From positions 1-10,856 of the forward strand of contig CAYRKW010000083.1 in the NCBI GenBank assembly GCA_964425135.1: a stretch of DNA of 10,856 nt, given 5' to 3'. Positions 6,199 through 10,856 of the stretch are shown here, in pieces. Each line of letters opens with the position of its first letter. The stretch's first letter is position 1. This stretch comes from CAYLLD01 sp964425135 (GTDB lineage: Bacteria > Pseudomonadota > Alphaproteobacteria > Rhodobacterales > Rhodobacteraceae). The notes below the pieces were generated by a model. That model was given only the letters and a program-made list of their open reading frames with translations. It was not told the origin of the DNA and searched no databases. Both the position numbers and the translations under genes were made by a program.

Positions 6199-8622
6199 AT
6201 GAAAACACGCACGCAAGTGGCGGTGATTGGCGGCGGGATCGCCGGTTGCTCTACGCTCTACCATCTTACACAGGAAGGCATCAGCGATTGCGTGCTGATC
6301 GAGCGGGATGAGCTCACCTCGGGCACCACATGGCATTCGGCGGCTCAAGTGACAAATTTCGGGCCAAACCAGACGATGGTGGGGCTGAAAACCCACTCGA
6401 TTAACCTCTATAAAGATCTGGCCGATGATCCGGACTACCCGATTAATTATCACCACGGCACGGGCGGCATCAGGCTGGCCTCCACCCAAGATCATCTCGA
6501 TGGCTATCACCACTTTGCGTCCATGGCCAAAGGCATGGGTGTTGAGTTTGAAGTCATCGACGCTGCCGAATGTGCAAAGCGGCATCCGCTGATCACCACA
6601 GACACCCTGTTGGGCGCGCTTTGGGATCCGATGGATGGCGATATTGATCCAGCGCAACTTTGCCAGGCGCTCGCCCGCCGTGCGCGCAAGGCCGGGGCAG
6701 AGGTCTATCGCCATACGCCGGTCACGGGCTTGCAGCAACTCAGCGATGAGACTTGGGTGATTGAGACCGCCAAGGGCAAGATCGAGGCTGACATGATCGT
6801 CAATGCAGGTGGCTATCGCTGCAATGAGATCGGCGCGATGATGGATGTGGTGCATCCGGTCGCTTCGATGGAGCATCAGTATATGGTCACCGAGACCATT
6901 CCTCAGATCGCTGCGCTTGACGGTCGCGTGCCGCTCATCCGCTGCCCCACGGATGATTTTTATCAGCGGCAGGAAAAGAACGGCCTTCTGATCGGATTCT
7001 ATGAGCAGGGCTGCAAAACATGGGGGCTTGACGGGATTGACCCCAATTTCAGCAATGATCTTTGCCCCGATGATTTCGACCGCGTTATCGACGTGATGGA
7101 AGGCGCAATCAAACGCCTGCCGTGTCTGGAGAGCGCCGGGATCGCTTCAATCATCAACGGCCCCATCACCTACACACCAGACGGGTTGCCGCTGGTCGGC
7201 CCTATACCCGGACGCCGCAACGCCTATTGCATAACCGGCCTGCGCGCAGGGCTGGGCGAAGGCGGCGGCCATGGCTGGCTGCTCGCACAGATCATCGCTC
7301 ATGGCGAAGCGTGCTACGATACATGGTGCCTCGATCCACGACGCTTCACCGCTTATGCGAGCGTGGAGTACACGGCGAAAAAGGCCATCGAGGACTATCA
7401 GAACGAGTTCCGCTTCCACATGCCGCATGAGCATCGCCCGGCGGGGCGACCGGCCAAGACTTCGCCCGTGACCGAGCGGCTGGCTGAACTGGGCGCTGAA
7501 TTTGGCACGATCAACGGATGGGAGCGGGCCGAATATTTCCATCCCAAACCCGGTTTCGCACCAACGCTCAGCTTCCGCTTTGGCAATATCGACCTGACCG
7601 TCGAGGCCGAAGTGCGCAACGTGCAAACCCGCGTTGGCATCATGGAAGTCTGCGGATTCACCCGCTTTGCGCTGCGCGGTGAGGCGGTCCATGACTGGCT
7701 CGATCGGGTCATGTGCTCGAAGATCAATCGCACGGACGGGCGGGTTGGGCTGAGCTATTTTCTCAACCAACACGGTATGGTCAAGGGTGAGGCGACGCTG
7801 GCAAATATGCCCGACGGCTCGGTCTGGTATGGCGCAGCGGCAGCGGCGCAATCGCATGACTTCGACTGGCTCATGTCTCATGATCCGGCCGCGCATGGGA
7901 TTGAGATCGAAGACCTGACCGACAGCCACACAACCTTGGTGATTGCAGGCCCTGACAGTGCAAAACTGCTGGCAAAAATCTGCCCCGATACCGCATGGGA
8001 GGGCTTTGGCTGGCTCAACGTTAAACCCATCGAGATCGCAGGCAGCGCGGCCTTTGCGATGTCCGTTTCCTTCAGTGGCGAGCTGGCATGGGAGCTGCAC
8101 ATCCCCAACGCACAGGTCGCTGCGGCCTATGATCTGATCATGGAGGCAGGCGAGGCGTTCAAAATCCGCCCGTTCGGCACACTCGCCGCCGAGGCCATGC
8201 GGATCGAGAAAGGATATCGGCATTGGAAAGCCGATCTGATCACCGAATTTTCACCCTTCGCCGCCGATTTGACGCGCTTTGTTGATCAATCGAAAGACTT
8301 CTTTGGCAAAGACGCGCTGATGGCGCTGGGCGAAGAGGCGCAGGCTTTTGTCACGCTTGAAATAGACGATGACACCGCCCCTGCCCGCCCTGGTGACAGC
8401 ATTTTGCACGATGGCAAAGTGGTCGGTACCGTCACCTCCGCCAGCTTTGGCCACCGCACCCAGAAAAACCTCGCCATGGCATATCTTGACAAAGCCCATT
8501 GCGCGCCCGGCATATCGCTCAAACTCCTCCGCCTTGGAAAACCCGTCGCCGCAGCAGTCATCTCCAGCGGTCCTTATGATCCGAAAAACGAACGCATCGC
8601 CGGATATCGCGCCAAGGCCTAG
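6199..8622 (+). CDS. FAD-dependent oxidoreductase with C-terminal aminomethyltransferase (GcvT) domain; dimethylglycine/sarcosine dehydrogenase-like
   Basis: The 807-residue protein has the full two-part architecture of dimethylglycine and sarcosine dehydrogenases, which oxidise an N-methyl group and pass the one-carbon unit to tetrahydrofolate. Residues 5-370 form the DAO-type FAD domain: dinucleotide motif VIGGGIAGCSTLYHL (9-23), the acid at E35, and TSGTTWHSAAQ (40-50), whose H46 aligns with the histidine that binds FAD covalently in dimethylglycine dehydrogenases. Residues ~370-425 resemble the central FAO_M segment and ~430-800 the GcvT folate domain, including SFSGELAWELHIP (624-636). 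The start is ATG 6199 because the FAD motif follows at the usual distance; the frame opens at a GTG (6124) without support. It is divergent from the MttB-like gene. The substrate is unknown, and a secondary or tertiary N-methyl amine is inferred. It is cytosolic. Confidence 0.9.
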   Translation: MKTRTQVAVIGGGIAGCSTLYHLTQEGISDCVLIERDELTSGTTWHSAAQVTNFGPNQTMVGLKTHSINLYKDLADDPDYPINYHHGTGGIRLASTQDHLDGYHHFASMAKGMGVEFEVIDAAECAKRHPLITTDTLLGALWDPMDGDIDPAQLCQALARRARKAGAEVYRHTPVTGLQQLSDETWVIETAKGKIEADMIVNAGGYRCNEIGAMMDVVHPVASMEHQYMVTETIPQIAALDGRVPLIRCPTDDFYQRQEKNGLLIGFYEQGCKTWGLDGIDPNFSNDLCPDDFDRVIDVMEGAIKRLPCLESAGIASIINGPITYTPDGLPLVGPIPGRRNAYCITGLRAGLGEGGGHGWLLAQIIAHGEACYDTWCLDPRRFTAYASVEYTAKKAIEDYQNEFRFHMPHEHRPAGRPAKTSPVTERLAELGAEFGTINGWERAEYFHPKPGFAPTLSFRFGNIDLTVEAEVRNVQTRVGIMEVCGFTRFALRGEAVHDWLDRVMCSKINRTDGRVGLSYFLNQHGMVKGEATLANMPDGSVWYGAAAAAQSHDFDWLMSHDPAAHGIEIEDLTDSHTTLVIAGPDSAKLLAKICPDTAWEGFGWLNVKPIEIAGSAAFAMSVSFSGELAWELHIPNAQVAAAYDLIMEAGEAFKIRPFGTLAAEAMRIEKGYRHWKADLITEFSPFAADLTRFVDQSKDFFGKDALMALGEEAQAFVTLEIDDDTAPARPGDSILHDGKVVGTVTSASFGHRTQKNLAMAYLDKAHCAPGISLKLLRLGKPVAAAVISSGPYDPKNERIAGYRAKA

Positions 8623-8669
8623 ACTGACGATGTGATGAAAGCGACAAACCGCGCCACCAATCCCACACC

Positions 8670-8693
8670 GTCCCGGCCCTGAGCCGGGACCTC
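8670..8693 (+). repeat. Palindromic REP-like unit, copy 1
   Basis: The 24-bp unit contains the stem TCCCGGC (8671-8677) and GCCGGGA (8683-8689) around loop CCTGA. It is the inverted partner of the unit at 8741-8764, differing at three of 24 positions. Two of the differences are a compensatory T-A to C-G change in the stem. It lies between two convergent genes. There is no T-tract, so it is a poor intrinsic terminator on its own. Confidence 0.7.
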
Positions 8694-8740
8694 CATCTGT
8701 GCAGCCGAGCATGTCATTGTGCTTGCCTAAATCTATGCAA

Positions 8741-8764
8741 GAGGCCCCGGCTCAAGGCCGGGGC
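8741..8764 (-). repeat. Palindromic REP-like unit, copy 2 (inverted)
   Basis: The stem is CCCCGGC (8745-8751) and GCCGGGG (8757-8763) around loop TCAAG. Read on the minus strand it is the same unit as 8670-8693, ending in the same CCTC. The two units face each other across 47 bp, like the paired arrangement of bacterial REP/BIME elements. I recall similar CCCGGC-TCAAG-GCCGGG palindromes as common intergenic repeats in Rhodobacteraceae. Confidence 0.7.
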
Positions 8765-8795
8765 GCAGCGGAGCGCGCAGCCAGGCCCAACACGC

Positions 8796-9545
8796 CTAAT
8801 CCGTCAGCACAAACCGGTCATTGAGCGCCTGCAGCGGACGCGCGTTGCCGTCATAGAGCAGCGCAAACGCCAACATAGCGGCGTTGGATACGGCCAGCGG
8901 ATCTTGCAGAACCACCCATGTCACCCCCTCGCGGCACGGCGGATAGGTGAGCGAGCCCATGTAGCGGTATTGATCAGATGCATCCGTCACCAGCGCTGTC
9001 AAATCCAGCTCGTCAATCGCAATCGGATCATCCTCAACACTGGGCGGCGCGTTCCCGATGATCTGCTCGAATACCGCGTTGGTGCCGCCATTGCTAAGAA
9101 ACACCGAAATCCCCAGCATCTGGCCCTCGCGGGTTTCATGCATGAACTGCATCTCCATATCGAAATGCTTGCCGCCCAGTGCATGTTCAGAGGGGCGATG
9201 CAGGCTGATCTCCCGCAAGCGATACCCCACCCCGTCCAGCATCGTGGTCCCGCCGTCTTGAGCGCGCAGGGCAATGAGATTGCCGGTATTCACCACCTCC
9301 CATCCCGCGCTACGCCAATCGAACTTAGGCGCATCAAGCACTGTGTCGAAGGACTGCTCAATACTGATTGGCGATTGCCGCTGGCCTGAGGTGCAAACCG
9401 TATAGTCCGAGCTGATCTCGCCCCAGAGCGAAGGACCATATTGCCCGCTATAGTCCCAGATCGCCCGCTCGCTCGCCCTTACCGGCGAGAGCCCGAAAAT
9501 CCCAACACAGATCACCATCTGCAACGCCGCAACACACCTGCGCAT
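8796..9545 (-). CDS. Exported alpha-carbonic-anhydrase-fold protein, probably non-catalytic
   Basis: The 249-residue protein has an N-terminal signal peptide (hydrophobic residues 5-20, likely cut after SPVRA at residue 24), placing it in the periplasm or outside. The rest follows the alpha-carbonic anhydrase pattern: GQRQSPISIE (54-63), LHRPSEH (115-121), GSLTYPPCREGVTWVVLQDPLAVS (197-220). Cys51 and Cys204 match the conserved bacterial disulfide. Catalytic residues are altered. The FHFH zinc motif is ISLH, so Ser114 replaces His94 (human CAII numbering) while His116 remains. The third ligand His119 is Gln133 in EMQFMH. The gatekeeper Thr199 is Tyr201 in SLTYPP. Glu120 (Glu106) is kept. CO2 hydration is therefore unlikely; a binding or structural role like that of carbonic-anhydrase-related proteins is possible. 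GGGTGAG precedes the ATG. It stands alone between two oxidoreductase genes and is convergent with the first. Confidence 0.88.
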   Translation of the reverse strand: MRRCVAALQMVICVGIFGLSPVRASERAIWDYSGQYGPSLWGEISSDYTVCTSGQRQSPISIEQSFDTVLDAPKFDWRSAGWEVVNTGNLIALRAQDGGTTMLDGVGYRLREISLHRPSEHALGGKHFDMEMQFMHETREGQMLGISVFLSNGGTNAVFEQIIGNAPPSVEDDPIAIDELDLTALVTDASDQYRYMGSLTYPPCREGVTWVVLQDPLAVSNAAMLAFALLYDGNARPLQALNDRFVLTD

Positions 9546-9616
9546 GATCTCACCCGTTCACTCAAACACCACCACCAGCATTGTCTTACCGCGCATTCGC
9601 TAAAAAACCATTGAGA

Positions 9617-9648
9617 GACGCGCGGCTCTTTACCCCACGCGTCGTTTT
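9617..9648 (+). other. Long-loop hairpin GACGCG/CGCGTC followed by GTTTT
   Basis: GACGCG (9617-9622) and CGCGTC (9638-9643) flank a 15-nt loop, followed by GTTTT. It lies upstream of the oxidoreductase at 9737 on the same strand, about 70 bp behind the divergent carbonic-anhydrase-like start. It might be a leader attenuator or a chance pairing. The stem is short and the loop long. Confidence 0.25.
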
Positions 9649-9698
9649 CACCCCCCCTTCTGTCGCCCCGCAGACTTTAACTTTTGCCCCTCTTTGCG

Positions 9699-9708
9699 CT
9701 ATCGATAG
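9699..9708. promoter_or_regulatory. 10-bp palindrome CTATCGATAG upstream of the second oxidoreductase
   Basis: A perfect palindrome CTATCGATAG lies 28 bp before the ATG at 9737, within the 191-bp divergent region 9546-9736. Its position suits an operator close to the transcription start, but I see no matching second site and no clear promoter hexamers. The ribosome binding site GGCGAGGAGA (9721-9730) lies between the palindrome and the start. Confidence 0.25.
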
Positions 9709-9736
9709 GCAACATCCCAAGGCGAGGAGACAGCAG

Positions 9737-10856
9737 ATGAAAACCACCACCAGAGCACTCGTCGTCGGCGGCGGCGCGGTTGGCACGGGCATTGCCTATC
9801 ATCTGGCCAAAGCCGGTTGGGACACCATGCTATTGGAACGGGACGAGCTGACCTCCGGTTCCACCTGGCACGCAGCTGGCCTCTTGCCGCTTTTCAACAT
9901 GTCCTATGCGACAACGCATATTCATGACTATTCGGTGAAATTCTACAAAGGTCTGGAAGAGGAAACCGGCCTCAACCCCGGTTTTTATGTGGTTGGTAAC
10001 CTGCGCATGGCTCAGACGGATGCGCGGATGGATGAATATCAGCTTTATGCCTCCACGGCCGAGACCGTCGGTGTCCCCTACGAGTGGATGACCCCGCAGG
10101 AGATAAAAGACCGCTGGCCGCTGGTGCGCACCGAGGATTTGAAAGGCGCGATTTATCATCCCACCGATGGCTACATCAATCCCGCCGATGTGACACAAGC
10201 CATGGCCAAAGGCGCGCGCCAGCTTGGCGCAACGATTGAGCGGCGCTGTCAGGTCGACAGCTATGACTGGACGGGCGATGAATGGATCGTGCGCGGGCGC
10301 AAGATGGTCGAAAAAGGTGGCAATCTGATCGCCTCTGAGGAAACCTTCGAAATCCGCGCAGAGCATGTCGTCACCGCCACCGGCAACCACGCCCAGCGCA
10401 CCGCGCAGCTTCTGGGCATCAAAATCCCCGCCATCCCCGTAGAGCACCAATATATTGTTACCGAGCCTGATCCGGCGCTGGTCGAATACCGAAAAACCAA
10501 CCCTGAACACCCGGTGCTGCGCGATGCAGACGCCAAATGGTACGTGCGCGAAGAGCGCGGCGGCTGGATCTTGGGCCCCTACGAGAAGAACGCGCCTGCC
10601 CGCTTCGAATTTGGCTGCCCCGACAGCTTCCGCGCTGATCTCTTCCCGCTCGATCTGGAGCGGATCGAAGAAGAATACATGTCGATGATCCACCGCATCC
10701 CGTCCTCCGAAACCGCGGGCCTCAAAGACGATTTCAACGGCCCAATCTGCTACACCCCCGACGGCAACCCGCTCGTCGGCCCTGTGCCCGGCCTGCGCAA
10801 CATGTGGCTGGCCGAGGGCTTCTCGTTCGGGATCACAGCCGCTGGCGGCACAGGTC
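9737..10856 (+). CDS. FAD-dependent oxidoreductase, dimethylglycine dehydrogenase-like (partial, runs off the right edge)
   Basis: An open frame starts at ATG 9737 after GGCGAGGAGA and continues without a stop for 373 codons to the window end. It begins MKTTTRALVVGGGAVGTGIAYHL with a GxGxxG-type FAD motif (9-16), the acid at E34, and TSGSTWHAAGLLPLF (39-53). H45 is in the place of the covalent FAD histidine, and TWHAAGL is the classical form seen in dimethylglycine dehydrogenases. VEHQYIVTEP and CYTPDGNPLVGPVPGL are shared features of this family. Only the FAD domain is visible, so a C-terminal folate (GcvT) domain is expected but cannot be confirmed. It is a paralogue of the gene at 6199 (compare MEHQYMVTE and TYTPDGLPLVGPIPG there), close enough to suggest related N-methyl substrates but clearly diverged. 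It is divergent from the carbonic-anhydrase-like gene. Confidence 0.9.
   Translation, partial: MKTTTRALVVGGGAVGTGIAYHLAKAGWDTMLLERDELTSGSTWHAAGLLPLFNMSYATTHIHDYSVKFYKGLEEETGLNPGFYVVGNLRMAQTDARMDEYQLYASTAETVGVPYEWMTPQEIKDRWPLVRTEDLKGAIYHPTDGYINPADVTQAMAKGARQLGATIERRCQVDSYDWTGDEWIVRGRKMVEKGGNLIASEETFEIRAEHVVTATGNHAQRTAQLLGIKIPAIPVEHQYIVTEPDPALVEYRKTNPEHPVLRDADAKWYVREERGGWILGPYEKNAPARFEFGCPDSFRADLFPLDLERIEEEYMSMIHRIPSSETAGLKDDFNGPICYTPDGNPLVGPVPGLRNMWLAEGFSFGITAAGGTG

Noticed and set aside
7147..8223. 358-residue open frame on the minus strand inside the FAD/GcvT oxidoreductase
   Set aside because: Long antisense frames are common opposite GC-rich genes. The sense protein has clear domains and the antisense product has none.
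9830..10693. 287-residue open frame on the minus strand opposite the right-edge oxidoreductase
   Set aside because: The plus-strand frame has the FAD motif, the covalent histidine and a good ribosome binding site, so the minus-strand frame is its shadow.
1..10856. CRISPR arrays, tRNA or rRNA genes, insertion sequences or prophage genes
   Set aside because: I saw no regularly spaced repeats, cloverleaf-like segments, transposase motifs or phage proteins, and the genes account for nearly all the sequence.

Overview
The window reads as chromosomal DNA from an alphaproteobacterium of the Rhodobacteraceae (marine Roseobacter type). The AhcY sequence has the long-insert form common in that group. 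Two FAD/aminomethyltransferase oxidoreductases of the dimethylglycine/sarcosine dehydrogenase family and an MttB-superfamily protein lie close together, and the coding sequence is dense and fairly GC-rich. This assignment rests on recalled family resemblance, not on a search.

Layout from left to right: ahcY (S-adenosylhomocysteine hydrolase, minus strand, 23-1426), interrupted by a 10-N gap. Next is a divergent 133-bp region with a strong hairpin and a possible structured ahcY leader. A plus-strand pair follows: a beta-hydroxyacid dehydrogenase (1560-2459) and a TIM-barrel sugar isomerase/epimerase (2456-3322), joined by an ATGA overlap. An 87-bp convergent spacer holds terminator-like hairpins. 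A minus-strand pair comes next, also joined by an ATGA overlap: an MttB-like methyltransferase (4534-6078, transcribed first) and a fumarylacetoacetase-fold protein resembling 2-keto-3-deoxy-pentonate dehydratases (3410-4537). Divergent from MttB is an 807-residue FAD oxidoreductase with a C-terminal GcvT-type folate domain (6199-8622). It meets an exported alpha-carbonic-anhydrase-like protein (8796-9545, minus strand) end to end across a pair of inverted palindromic repeats. A second oxidoreductase related to the 807-residue one starts at 9737 and runs off the right edge.

The centre of the window (1560-8622) looks like a catabolic locus. One arm is N-methyl removal: MttB-like protein plus an FAD/folate oxidoreductase. 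The other arm is hydroxy-acid or sugar-acid chemistry: NAD dehydrogenase, TIM-barrel isomerase and 2-keto-3-deoxy-acid dehydratase-like protein. The translational coupling of the MttB-like gene to the dehydratase-like gene is the main hint that the two arms serve one substrate. That substrate is not known from the sequence. ahcY sits naturally beside methyl-group metabolism but is probably a housekeeping neighbour.

The most notable single-gene observation is the carbonic-anhydrase-like protein. It lacks two of the three zinc histidines and the gatekeeper threonine, so it is probably not a carbonic anhydrase.
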